Source of the DNA: Aporrectodea caliginosa
Lineage: Eukaryota > Annelida > Clitellata > Crassiclitellata > Lumbricidae
Assembly: GCA_020284085.1 (NCBI GenBank)
Contig: JACEVL010000946.1
Span: 404,001-468,000 of the forward strand
Direction of reading: 5' to 3'
Length of the DNA: 64,000 nt
Made by a program: the position numbers and the translations under genes. Positions 27,501 to 41,700 of the stretch are shown one piece after another. Every line of letters starts with the position of its first letter. Position 1 is the first letter of the stretch. The notes under the pieces are model-generated. The model ran no database searches, was not told the DNA's origin, and saw only the letters and a program-made list of their open reading frames with translations.

Positions 27501-30500
27501 ATGATTACCCCGATGTCGCTTATGATGAATTCTTTTCGTTGTTTAAAGCAGCATATAACACAGCTTTTCCATTGGTCAGTAAAACGGTGAGTAATCGAAA
27601 TAAATTTAAGAATCCATGGATGACCACTGGATTACTAAAGTCATCTAAAAAAAGGAAAAATTATATTTGAAGTATATTAAAAACCCGACTAGTATTAATA
27701 AACAAAACTTTATTATTTATAGAAACAAATTCAAAGCGTTAAGAATAAAAGCTGAACAGTTCTACTTTGAATCTGAGTTTATGAAACATTCTAATGACCT
27801 TAGGAAAACCTGGCGAGTTATTAGGTCAATAATTAATAAAAATACATCCGAAAATGTTATTGATGCCCTATGCATTGCTGGAACTAACGTCGTTGATCCT
27901 AGTATTATGGCTGAGAAATTTAATAACTATTTTACTGGTCTAGCACAATCCCTGGTTGACAAATTACCCCCATCCAGTAATTCTTTTGACAGGTACCTAA
28001 ATTGTCCGAGGCCCAATTCTTTTGCAGTCATTCCAGCATCACCTGCCGAGCTAGTCTCTATATGCCACTCCTTGAAAACCACCCACAGTACGGGTCTTGA
28101 TGAAATTGATCCCTCTATCATGCAATCTATTGTTGAAGATGTAGCTATTCCCCTAACAAATATCTTCAATTGTTCCCTTTCTACCGGTATAGTTCCTTCC
28201 GCGCTTAAACTGGCCAAAATTGTACCCATCTTTAAACAAGGCACTCATGAGGATATTACCAACTACAGACCTATATCAATCCTCCCGTATTTTTCTAAGA
28301 TCCTTGAAAAACTTATGTATAATAGACTATACGACTATGTTACCAGAATGAAAATACTATACCCCTCCCAACACGGTTTTCAAGCTGGCCACTCTACATC
28401 AATGGCACTTCTGAAGATACAAGACAACATATCCTCTGTAATCGACAATAATGAGTTTTCCATAGGTATTTTTCTCGATATTGCCAAGGCATTCGACACG
28501 GTCGACCACGATATATTATTAGCAAAACTTGAGAATATTGGGATTCGGGGTATAAACCTATGTTGGTTCAAGAGCTATCTTACAAATAGGCAACAACTTG
28601 TTGTTTGCCAAGGGCGCTTATCTAAACTAAGATTAGTCAAATTCGGAGTTCCTCAGGGATCTATCCTTGGTCCTCTACTCTTTTTGTTATTTATCAACGA
28701 CCTTCCAAATGCTTCAAATCTTGTGGATTTTATACTTTTCGCCGATAACTCTAATGTATTTATCTCCCACAAAACTTATGAAGGTTTGTTCGAACTAGCG
28801 AACCGGGAATTACAGAAAATTACAGATTGGTTTAAAAGTAACAAGTTATCATTAAACTTAAGTAAAACTAGTTATATTCTTTTCTGTTCACATAGGAAAA
28901 AAACTCCCTCCTTACAGGGCGTACTTCAAGTCGACAACTTTCTAGTTCCCCAAGTAATATCGGTTAAGTTTCTAGGAGTCCACTTGGATCAACACCTAAC
29001 CTGGAATATTCATATATCTCACATAACCTCTAAGATCTCAAAAAACGTGGGTATATTATCACGTATCGCTTATATACTACCTATACGCTTACGGTTAAAT
29101 CTCTACTATTCACTCGTTCATCCATACTTGTCATATTGCAATATGGTTTGGGCTTCCAATTATGCCTCTAGACTAAAAAGACTTGTCGTTCTGCAAAACA
29201 AAGCTGTTAGAATAATCTCAGGGTCGTTTACTTATGAGTCCACCGCTCAAATTTTCCACAAATTCAAAATTCCGAAACCTGAACAGATTAAAATCATCCA
29301 AATCTGTGAGTTTATTTTTAAATATAGGTCACATTTGCTGCCACTTACTTTTGATGGTTATTTCCACTCAACCTCAGAAATTCACCGTTACGCAGTAAGA
29401 TCTTCTGCAAACCTCAGAGGCATCTCCACTCACACCAATTCACGAAAATTCTCCCTAAAAAACGCTGGCCCCGCGATATGGAATGATCTCCCGCTCCAAC
29501 TCAGAAACGTCCATAGTTTCCTTTTGTTTAAAAGCCAACTACGCATGTATCTCTTCTCTCCGGTTGTTTCTTAAGTTTATCTTGTGTGCACGTTAGTTAA
29601 CTAGTTAAGAGTTGTTCTTTGATAAATCATTCTTTGTTCTCTTTAAAACAGAGACTTCTAGATATTTTCCAAACACCTTATCATCAGTATTACTTTACTT
29701 TAGGGTGACCCTTGTTAGCGGGGCTTAGGCCCTTTTAGGACTCCCCCTTTGAACCAATATCTTCATTGTTTATCATCGTTACTGTCAATTACTTTGTTCA
29801 ACTGGTTTCAATAAAAAACGTGGTTATGGTTATGGTTGTACCTGATAGCGGTGTGTCTCTCTGTTATTGAAGCAATGAATAAACAAATATAATAATAATA
29901 CGAACTCACCAAAACCTCACCTTTTGCTGTCTCTCCACAAATCTTTCACTCAAAACTGAAAACACTGCTCTTTCACAAATCCTATCCCGATTCCTCCCCT
30001 TCCCGTTCCTCCCTGGTCGTTTCAATTCTAAACACCATTCACCTTAGTCGTCTGACTGTCTGCGTTCCTGACCCATTTGGATCTAAACCTAGAACTGGTT
30101 TTACCCCCCCCCCACTCCCCCACCATCGATTTTGTTTTGACTGTGAGCCTAGGAATAAGCAGATCCCGCGACTTCTCTTTTTTGGGTGCTGAAGAAATCT
30201 CCAGATTGCGATGATGCAGTACTAACAACGGAGCACTATACATCAGCCACTGATGGGATAAACGTTGTTGGCCTATAGATCAGACTTAAATTGTCTTTCA
30301 CAATAACCCTCCCTACAGGAAACTGGCTAAAGTCATCATTCAAGTAGCCAAGAAACCTAGTCATGTGTGCTTAATTATACTTTTCCAGCTTCCAATGACC
30401 CCAGAAATCACCTGGATGACCTGTAGTATCATTAAGCTTACAGCGCACACACACACTAACACACACGTGATACACACACACACACACACGGGCGCGTACA

Positions 30501-33500
30501 CTAGAGGTCTGCGGGTAGAGCGTTTTTGCTACCCGACCCGTACCCGTAACCCATAAACGTTACCCGTACCCGTACCCAACCCGTACTCAAAATTACTACC
30601 CGATACAACCCGTACCCGCGGGTATACCCGTACCCGTACCGAACCCGCCATTTATTAGTTGGCCTTCCCATTGAGTCCCAGTCTCTACCATGTCAATAGG
30701 CTTAATAGTTATCATGTATAGTAGAAATAATAATAGGCTGATGTGATGTGGTGGTGGTGATCATAATGCTACTGCTGCTGCTGGTGATGATAATGATTAT
30801 GTTGATGATAATGATGATGTTGATGATGATGATGATGATGATGATAGTAGCAGCAGTAGCAGCAGCAGCAGTAGCAGCAGCAGCAGTAGCAGCAGCAGCA
30901 GTAGCAGCAGCAGCAGTAGCAGCAGCAGCAGTAGTTGTAGTAGTAGTGGCACTTTGTAACTGTATTTGGACATCTTTCAATGAATGTCAAGTTCACTAAG
31001 ACGAACGGACATAGGTCAGCACGAGGATATGGTACTTGACAGAATACCGCCAGTTATAGTAAGTCTTTGTACTCAGTACTACACGTAACCCCAAAATTTC
31101 ATATCGGTACGGGTAAAACCGGGTATACCCGTACCCGTGATGCTCCTACCCGTACCCGACCCGACCCGTGAAAAGCCTACCCGACCCGTACCCGACCCGC
31201 GGGTACGGGTCGGGTACGGGTAAACCCGCAGTCCCCTAGCGTACACACACCACACACATATGCCTGCATAACTATAATATTAAACATATATGGCTTCCCA
31301 ATAAATCCTTCTTCTTAAGTCTTAAGTAGGTCTTCCATTACCACTACACTCACCTATTCCATGCCAAGGAAAATCTGTAGTCAATTAAAAGATTGAAGTT
31401 TTATGACGAGACCCCCTCAAAAGTTTGGTCCACTAAAAACTGGCTTACCACAGAATGACCCAATTTTCAAAAAGAGCGCCAGGACAGCAACTGTGTTAGA
31501 CCATTATTTTTGCTAATTATACACTCAAGCAGCGCACAGCTGCATGCACATACATACATATAATATATATATATACACACAAACATATACATACCTATAA
31601 TATATATATATATACACTCATATACATACATATAATATATATATGCAGATGTGATCTACATAGATCAGAATAATTACCTAAATACATAATTGTATTAGGG
31701 TCATTTGTGCAGAAAATGAGCCAGAACCCCATTTGCTTTAACTTGGTCAGAAGTTCTTATGGCTATACATAGTAGAGGGCATTAATATTATTATTGCCCC
31801 ATTTGGCAAATAGAACCGGATTGCCTGAGAGTGTTTGCTTGGACCTAGTAAGTGTTCATTGTTGCCCTTAATCTAACTGACAGATCTAGTCGAGGCTGTT
31901 GAATATGAGGATATGCTCCCTACACGGAAAACATGCTGATAAGCAAACTCTTCTCTACTGGTACAATTATAAATTCAATTAGCAACTTCTATCACGCCGG
32001 TGTCTAATGCACACGGCGTCAATAGATGGTGCATGACAAACAAGCCGTAATCAGGTCAATATCCAGAAGATCAATCCGTAAGACAAAGAGGGATCCTATG
32101 TTGGATATTAAAGCTGTTTTGAGAAGGTAGGTCTGAAGTCGAGAATGGAATGACATAAGCGACTGAGCAGAAGAAGAAGAAGAGAAGAGCAATCCCTTAA
32201 GCTAGACCTCAGACAGCCATGAGTAGGAAGTGTTAGCACCTTCATTTTCTTAGCCTCAGCATATGAGGGCAGATAGCCAGTCCTCTCCCTCTCAGTCTCA
32301 TCTTCCCACCGACAGTGTACTCATTACAGCTGAGTTGGCTAGGGGGTGCAGGTGGAGCAGAAATCTCGAACCAAATTTCTGCCCTGGCAGGGATTTGAAC
32401 CCCCGACCACTTGGTCGACAGTCCAGCGCGCTAACCATTACACTATCTCGCACCCTTGACTGAGCCAAACAAACACGCAAAGGGAGAAACACGCAAAGGG
32501 AGAGTTCAAAATGCACTAAAGATTCCCTCAGTTCTCTCTTGGGAATTTTAGCATGCTCTTGTGGGTGACTCAGGGAGTAATAACAACATACAGGTGTGTT
32601 GCAAGAAAGAAATACAGACATGGACAAAGAATAAGACAGACAGCGAGACATAGACAGATTAAGGAGCCACAGAAGTTAGAAACAAGACAAAAATGTAGCA
32701 AACAAGACAAAGATACTAATATAAACAATCCCTGTATCATCCTCGACATAAATCAACGCAGCCAACCATCACCAGGTTCAGTCCAACTGGTTTCATCTAT
32801 CTGTTGGCGTCACTGTCAACACACTTCAAACTGACCACAAATGGAGAATGAGATGGACACATCAAACTGACCACAAATGGAGATGGACACAACAAAACTT
32901 GGGGCTTAAGCGTCTCATCTGCTTCCTCATCTTTGATGATGATGATGATGAAGATGACGACGACGACGACGATGACAACAACAATTTCTATTGTGCCGTA
33001 ACACAGCCAAGTCGCTACAAGGGCGCATATACACAAAACTATAACATGGAGCGGAGTAAGCCTAGGCGAACAGAGGCACGTAAAAAACGAACTGAAACAT
33101 CAATCAGAATAAGCCATGGTGAACAGTTAAGTCTTCAGTTTAGCCTGCCTTGAAGGACTCCTCTGAGTCAGCACAGCGGATCGCAGAGGGAGGGAAGAGA
33201 GGGAGACTGTTCCAGCACCTGGAGAGGCATGGAGAAAACAACCTAGAAAAGTTGGTTTTGCTTGATGTTCACTTCACCGTTCAATCAACAACAGCCAATC
33301 AACAAAAGCATTCAATCAACAACAGGTGTTTCTACATATGTACATATATGACAAGTACCTCTTAATAGAAATCAAATACATATCCTGTAAATCCACAGTT
33401 AAGTAACATCAGTGGAACAAATGCCTCACTGGTTGTATAACAAGTATGACGTTCATTTCATAAACATATAAATGCATATCCGAATACATGCATCTTATTT

Positions 33501-34931
33501 GCATACAAATTATACATATTTTTTAAATATTCGTTTATTACTTCAAACTGACAAGTATGCAGAAAGATTAATTGACAAAGCAGTAACAGATGATCTAATA
33601 AGTTTAACAGGAGTCGAATTTAACTGTATGGCAGCCTGCAAGACGCCCATCTGTCCCAGTGCTATTGGTATGATCAATCTGTGTAATCAATCAATCTGAT
33701 CAATCATTCAAAAGTCTTTGATCATCAGATCGATTAGTCTAGTATTACCCAACTATTCACTCCTGTAGATATATAACAGTGCTCAGCAAATAGACAGAGA
33801 CAGCTAATGTGTTTGAACTAGCGGTGGAGACTTTGACCGCAGAGGTCTTTCCGTTTCTCCACACACGAAGTCCAACCAGGTGATTCCTTCAACTCAAGCC
33901 ATGCCAAGTTTGTGGCATCGTGGTTGAGCTATGCTCTTAAACAGAGGTCCGTGGCCGAGTAATGTTATGTCCCTCCTTCAACTAAAAGAGCCTTTAACCC
34001 CAGGACCACACCTCGGAAAGGCACTTATAATGAGATACGCTTTATGAAGGGTTTGAGCCTTCCTCTTGAAACTAGGAATATGCATGGTTTGAACCTTAAC
34101 CCTGACGGTTACTACTATAATTATAAGGATTCTTTCAAACACAATTGCTTAGAAACTTCACCACTACCCGTACTCTGCTAGTGCCAGTCTCAAGCCCCGA
34201 TAAAAGAGGAGGGCGTCGATAATCATGTCATGACACAACGTCTTTAAACAGATACCAACAATTGCTTATCGCTGTTCATAGACAGTGGTGCTTAATAAAT
34301 AGAGAAAAAATAATGTAAGTGATTAACGTATCTTATCTCACCTAACTAAACCAATCAGTTACTACACAGACTTCAATCAGTAACTTAATCAACCAATCAC
34401 TCATACAATCAGTCGACAAACAACTTCGGTATTTATACATCAGCTATTCATGTAAGATCAAATCTCAGGGCCAGCCAATCAATCAATAAAATCAAACAAA
34501 GCCTATGACACCTCCAACGTCAACAAAGAGAGCCCACTCATTGTCGATTTTTGAATGGTGAGTTTTTGGTAGCCTATAACACAAAGGAGGAAATTGCTCA
34601 AGGATGAAGACCAAAGACAAATATTACCTGACAAACAGAGAGACAAAAGAAACCGCCTCCCTACTACCATTATTCGCCACACAAATAAATCCAAACATCT
34701 CGCAGTGTTTGTGTTAAAAACTGCCCCAGAAATTTAAAAAAATGGCTCAAGCACTGTAAAAAACGCCTTCAAAAGCCAGTGCTTGAAGAGTCGGTCTTTA
34801 TAAACTACCGCTAGACATTCACTCTCCTTAATCTGTCTGCCTGTCTGTCTGTCTTGTCTATCAAGCACACTGTATGTCTGTCTGTCTGCCTATCTGTCTG
34901 TCTGTCTGTCTTGTCTATCAAGCACATTATA

Positions 34932-34982
<51 letters not shown>

Positions 34983-37900
34983 AAGTGTCTCTAAAACTTC
35001 TCAGTTGGTGTCTGCCTATCTGTCTGTCTGTCTGGTCTATCAAACACTGCATGTCTGTCTGTCTTGTCTATCAAGCACGTTATATGTCTGTCTGTCTGTC
35101 TGTCTGTCTGCCTGTCTGTCTTGTCTATCAAACACTGCATGTCTGTCTGTGTCTGTTTGTCTGTGTATTCTATTACTTTACGGAAGCCCATTGATTTTCA
35201 AAGGGGACGAGAGCTGTAGGAACACTTATCAGCTTACAATGGATGGCCTCTTTGGGTGACCGAGGCAGCATTAACGCAACGGCTTTGAAAAGACCCGACA
35301 GCGTCCTACAAGGGGATCTAGACTAACGGTTTGCACCCAAGGTCAGTCGAATGTCTTCTGAAAAATTCTCAGTTGGTGTCTGGTTCAACCAAACTGTTGT
35401 AATATAAGCCAAGTGATAGCAACGACAGCAGTTGAGAGCTACTTAAGCCACAGGGTCCGTGCTTTCCTCCCAGCGTTGGGATAAGGAAGAGCATTATATC
35501 AAGAATGCAGATTATATATTAATGAACTTAGCAGAAGAACTCGTAGGTCACGAACACACTTATGAATTTAAAAAATTAACTGGTAGGTCACAGATACACT
35601 TATGAACTTAACAGATGAACTGGTAGGTCACAGATACACTTATGAACTTAACAGATGAACTGGTAGGTCACAGATACACTTATGAACTTAACAGATGAAC
35701 TGGTAGGTCACAGATACACTTATGAACTTAACAGATGAACTGGTAGGTCACAGACACACTTACGAACTTAACAGATGAACTGGTAGGTCACAGATACACT
35801 TATGAACTTAACAGATGAACTGGTAGGTCACAGACACACTTACGAACTTAACAGATGAACTGGTAGGTCACAGATACACTTATGAACTTAACAGATGAAC
35901 TGGTATACGTCACAGATACACTTATGAACTTAACAGATGAACTGGTAGGTCACAGACACACTTATGAACTAAACAGAAGAACTAGTAGGTCACAAATACG
36001 CTGATGAACTTATACAAGAACTGGCAGATTAGATTACTGAAGTACAGATTTGTATCTTTGAAAAGGCAGCTGACAGGTCTGAGTGCTTGACTTGTGTAAC
36101 ATGGTAGACAGGTTCCAGACTGCTATTACATGGTACCATGTAGAGACCTTGAGTAAGTCTTGATGCAATGTTATTTAGCACCAATAACTGATGCCTAACA
36201 GCAGAAGAAGAAAGAGAAGAGCAGTCCCTTAAGCTAGCCCTGAGGCAGTCATGGGTATGAAGTGTCATTGACTTCAATTTCTGTGGCCAGTCTTCTCCCT
36301 CATCTTCCCACCGACAGTGTACAGTCGGTGTACTTATTACAGCTGAACTGTCTAGGGATGCAGGTGGAGCAGAAATCTCTAACCAAATTTCTGCCTTGGC
36401 AGGGATTCGAACCCTCTGACCTCTTGATTGACAGAACAGAATGCTAACTACTAGACTATGGAGCATCCCAACTGTAGATGCTGGAAATATATAGAGTGGC
36501 ACTACATAGAGTATACATATACAGCGCTAAACTGATGTAGCATTGGTTTAGCACTTTTACAACTACTCTTCTGTGAGATGTTTTTATAATCACAACTTTA
36601 AGCTGATAGAAAATTAACTAACTAACCAACCGACTAATTGCTGCAAATGAAACTCAATGATGTGATAAGAAGAAGCAAGGGTTAAACAATTTACAACCCT
36701 ATGCTGCAAGAGCCGAGTTAATAGCACTCGAGATCCATCATCCAGAAAAAATCAAGAGCAAGAAATAAACAGTACAGGGAAAAGAACAGGAAACAAGAAG
36801 AAAGCAACGACGAACTAAAGAACGTTAAGCGAAGAACAGGAAAAGCACGGCAGTGATCAACAGTACATGGAAAAGAACAGGAAACAATCGTGCAAGAGAT
36901 ATTTGACAAGCACCTGTCAAAACACAGGCTTAGCACCGGTCGATAGATGGCGCTACTAATCACATTCTCAACAGATGCAGTCGAACCTTTCGTTACAGGA
37001 CGCTGAGACCTTCCCTCTGCAGTCAGTCAGTCAGTCAGTCAGGTGGGTCGGGGTCGGTCGGTCGGCCGAGGGCCAGAAAACGTTCAACAATAAAACAAAC
37101 GGAGAAAAAGAAGAGCAGTGAGATCGCGAACGAATGTCAGCCAGGAATTCTCTGCGGGCGCACATTAAGAACGCTGGCGTATACTTAGAACGTGCACAAT
37201 GTATTATTCTTAGAACTGGGGCAGGTGCATTATGAAAGTACAGAGCTCTGCAAAGTAGCCAGGTTTATTTGGGAACTCCCCTGGAGGTTATGAAAAGCTC
37301 AATGATTTCATGTTCAAATTGCTCACTCATGACACAATTAGTAACACAGCTGGTGCACTTTCAAATGACCAAAACTATTGGCACTTCACAGTGACCACAA
37401 CAATTGACCCTTCAAAATGACCACAAGGATTAGCACTTCAAAACAACCACAATGTTTAGCACTTCAAAGTGACCACAACCATTGGCACTTCAAAGTTACC
37501 ACAAAATTATTAGCACCACAAAGTGACCACAACCATTGGCACTTCAAAGTTACCACAAAATGATTAGCACCACAAAGTGACCACAACCATTGGCACTTCA
37601 AAGTTACCACAAAATGATTAGCACCACAAAGTGACCATAACCATTGGCACTTCAAAGTGATAGCAACCATTGGCACTTCAAAGTGAACACAAAAACTGGT
37701 ACTACAGGCATTATGATAATAGCAGAAGAGAAGTCTTCTATTTAAATCACACTCAACCTCATGCATAATGACAAAGGAAGGCACAAATTCATTCATTCAT
37801 TACTTGAATTTGTATAGCGCCTCTTCGAGAGGCGCTCCCAACCCCAGTTTGGCCAAATAGGACCATTTTAAGCTGAGAGAGGAATGCCTGAGAAGGGGTT

Positions 37901-38689
37901 CTAGGAAGGAAGCCGAGTGTCAGAGGGAAGCCATTCCAGGTCGAGGGGTCAACCACAGAGAATGCACGGCTCTGCCTGGTAGAGATGCGAGCAAAAGGGA
38001 CAGAGAGAAGACCATGTTCAGCCCAACGGAGGGAGCGCGAGCCCCGAGCACTGAGGGAGGGGCTACAAAGCTCGATAAGGTAGGCAGGAGCAAGACCTAT
38101 ATATAGCAGGCAGCGCCAAACTACGGCAGCTTGACTCCCTCTTAAGATAAATGACTCCCTCTTATTAGATTATAATTATTAGCCTACCCTACCTAACCCC
38201 ACAGGACTAGAAGAGCAAGCAAAGCAACTGATATAATTAGCACAACAAAAACTTTGCCATACAATTGAACTAACAGTTCAGGTACAATTACTGAGGAAAC
38301 TTCCATCTTAAACAACATTACAATTTTGCAAAGCATTATAGTACTCACAAAGTATAATTATCCGTCACTGCATAAACAATGCACACAATACAATGCTAAT
38401 TACTGTCATTTAACTTCAACAGTATTCTTTTCGTCTAATTACAGCAATAACATCTTCTTATAACTGAGTTTTCTGCATTGTTTGTGCAATGGCAGAAAAT
38501 GATACCGTATGAGGACTATGATGCATTGCAAAATTGTAATAGTAGTGGCAACCATGCAAATATTTATGCAAGGCATTTACTCCCGAGTCAGTCGAACTGA
38601 TTTTTTTCTTTTTATGTATATCTTCCTTTTTTATTTTCTGTATTTGTGTTTCATTATTTTTATGCTGTTGGACTGTGTGCGAAATAAAG

Positions 38690-38786
<97 letters not shown>

Positions 38787-41700
38787 AGGTAATATATATA
38801 TATATGGAAAAGAAAGCTGAACTGGTTATTTAAAAAATGATATCTTTGAAAGAAAACTGCTTTGGAACCTGAGTGAATGTGGGATAAAAATTGAAACTGA
38901 AACTATTTAAACAGAAAACGAGATGCCCTATGTACACTGAATATCATTGCCCTTCACACACTGCTTGTTTACAAAGATCATCTGGCCATGCAGAAAAATA
39001 CTTTGCAAACACTGCCCTCAATTGCCATGTGCACATATGTTTAACCATTTATATAGAATTTTTTTATTATTTCAGAGGTGTGCCAACAAAAATACAAGTG
39101 CCACAGACATGGCATATGCTTTCTCAGTCAATATTCATCCAGAGCATTTACTATATAGTGCCTCTCCAAAAGGGGAGGGTGCTCGATAGTGTAGTGGTTA
39201 GAGTGTTCCACTGTCAATCGAGAGGTAGGAGATTCAAATCCCCACCAGGGCAGAAACTCGTTTTGAGATTTCTACTCCACCCGCAGTCCCGCACCCCCTG
39301 GCAAACTCAGCTAAAACGAGTACACTGATTGTACACTTTTGGTGGGAAGATGCGATGGTGAGGGAGGGGACTGGCCACCCGCCCTCATATGCTGAGGATA
39401 AGAAATTAAGTCGTTAACACTTCCTACTCATGATTGTCTCAGGGCTAGCTTAAAGGACTGCTCCTCCTCCTCTTCCTCCTACTCTCCAAGGTAACTACTT
39501 ATAAGAGGTGCTCTGAGCCCAACCCCCAGTGGAATGGAACAGTTTTCAAGTATTCATAGAAAATACATGCAGAATCCCTAACCAAGACAACATGCATATC
39601 CAAAGGGAGTCTGTTTCAGGTAGTTGGCCTTACCACCGAGAAAGCACAACGCTGCATTGCCAAGGTGCATGCAAAAGGAAAAACCCAATCACCTGAGCCA
39701 CCAAAACTGAAATGGGGCAGCCACGTTCACACAAGTACCAAGGGGCATTACTCAATTTACATCGTCAAACCCAAATCAAAATCTTTAATTCCATATGCTG
39801 GGAATTAGTACGTAGTTTAATGCTTTAATGACGAATTGCATGAACTTCCCAGTCACTTTTAGTACACACTCGTCGTTAAAGTGTAAAAGTTAAGACTGAT
39901 AACTATTTGTAGCTGTGTACACGAGTATAAATACCTGTACAAAAACAGGATGCATGTGCAGTTTTATGCTCAGCTTGGGTGGCACTGACCAATTAAAGGA
40001 TATTCTACATGCCTGGTCAAGAAGAATAGTAAAAGTGGCTGTGACTCAAGTTTAATTGAGGTGATAGTTAAAGCACTTTAATCCCCAGGACGCCAGCTGT
40101 GACCTTATTTAAAACTAGGCCAGTGGTTGTGAAACTGTTTTATTCCAGGGCAGTGATGCTGATAATTTTAATTCCAGGTTAGTACAGGATGACAGGATGA
40201 TACAGTCTGGGTTTGACCCACTTGGAAAACTGCTACAGATAACCAAAAGCCTAAGACGAGCCTATGCTCAAAATTAAAAACCAAAACTATAACTCACACA
40301 GACATACAGCTAGACAAATAGACAGACACACACAGACACGATCAAACAGACAGACACACAAACAAACGGATAGACAAACAGACAGACACACATACATAGG
40401 CTCAAACAGATAGATAGACAAACAGACATACAAACATACATAGGTTCAAACAGACAGACACACAGATAGACAAAAAAGAGACAGAAACAGAGATAGACAA
40501 AGAGACAGACACACAGATAGACAAAGAGACACACACACACACACAGGCTCAAACAGACAGACAGACAGACAGACAAGCCCAACCAGACAAACACGCAAAC
40601 AAATAAAAGGTAAACCCTCGGAACAGACATCAAAGAGAAGGAAAAACAGAAGGCAAAGGACTGTTGAATGGCAAAAGCCAAGAAAGGCCAAAGGCTGTTG
40701 AATGAGAAGAAGAAAGAGAGAGCAGTACCACTTACCGGTCTATGACTGGCTCAAAGTCACAGTCAGAATAGGGAATCTCCATAAATGATTCGGCATCCTT
40801 CAGCACCGAATGGTAAAGCATTTTCAAGGCAATCGCCGCCAACAACTCGTTCAACAAACAATCAAAGAGAACTCGATGAACTCCAGGGTCTGTTTCAACC
40901 GAAGCGCCAAAGAATAATCACAGACCACAGATCGTTCTCCAGTTGAGAAATGAAATCCCTCTCATCCGTTGTCCATTATTCATATCGATCACTGACTATT
41001 TTTGGCTCAGTATATCCTAGTCTTATAGACTAGTCTTACAGTACTAGTCTTATAGTCCCAGTCTTATAGTTCTAGTCTTATAGTCTAGGATACAGCCTTG
41101 TCAATCAATCTGTCAAACTGCTACTCAATCAATCTGTCAATCAAACTGCTATGACTTCCTCAAAGTGTCAATCACAATGGACTCGTAAAAGCAGTTAATT
41201 CTACTGATGGAGCAAGCATTCGGCCAAGATCACGACCTTGACAGTTTTATCCCAGAAAAGTCAAAATGCGATTTTACTACTTCAGGTTTACACCATCCAA
41301 TTAAACTCCTGAGCTGGTCATGCACACAGCCATATGCAGTCATCAGTCTTAACTAGAAATTTGTTGACTGCTTACTAAAAAAAACCTTTCCTACACGTTT
41401 ATGCTTTCATGCACTGCCAAACAGTGAAACTATGTTTTGTTTATTCTTTGGCCTGCAAACGGTTATCTTGACTACGCACACGCTAAATCTGTTGCTCATT
41501 TCCACGCAATAATCTGTAGGGGGCTTCGCACACAAGTCCAATAGATGACGTCCATGACTGTGCTGTATGCGCATGGTTGCAAAGTACCGCCATACACCAT
41601 TCGCGTCTGGATTGGGCTTGCTTCCTCGTCTGCTTGTCTTAATTAGCACCGAAAAGGAATAGGTTTTACAGTCAGATCATAAAACTCTGCTCTGCCTGTG

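Larger units (their letters stand above)
25900..29840 (+). mobile_element. CR1/Jockey-group non-LTR retrotransposon, nearly full length
   Basis: PHD finger, then apurinic endonuclease, then reverse transcriptase, followed by a 3' UTR with AATAAA at about 29812 and a short (GTTATG) tail, as in CR1/L2-group LINEs. The 5' border is not defined; a 23-bp unit 'atttaaatgaacgctttatt' is doubled at about 26186-26240 in the leader. One frameshift separates endonuclease from RT and one catalytic Asp codon is changed, so this copy is probably inactive. Intron 2 of PPP4R4, opposite strand. Confidence 0.9.

Noticed and set aside
32400..32455. tRNA-like A and B boxes considered as true tRNA genes (also 13300, 23030, 39180)
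   Set aside because: No full cloverleaf or acceptor stem; each is the head of a longer repeated SINE.
35521..36030. Regular array considered as CRISPR
   Set aside because: Units are contiguous without unique spacers and the genome is eukaryotic.
37464..37796. Minus-strand frame with repeated [11 protein letters not shown] peptide
   Set aside because: Product of a 27/54-bp tandem repeat whose period is divisible by 3.
38509..38820. Open frame with a long Tyr-Ile repeat
   Set aside because: Translation of the (TA)n run.
40736..40892. The 40.7-kb exon as a cassette between PPP4R4 exons 2 and 3
   Set aside because: With the nearest acceptor its first codon is split after one base while exon 2 ends after two, so inclusion would break the frame; vertebrate alignment also joins exon 2 directly to exon 3.
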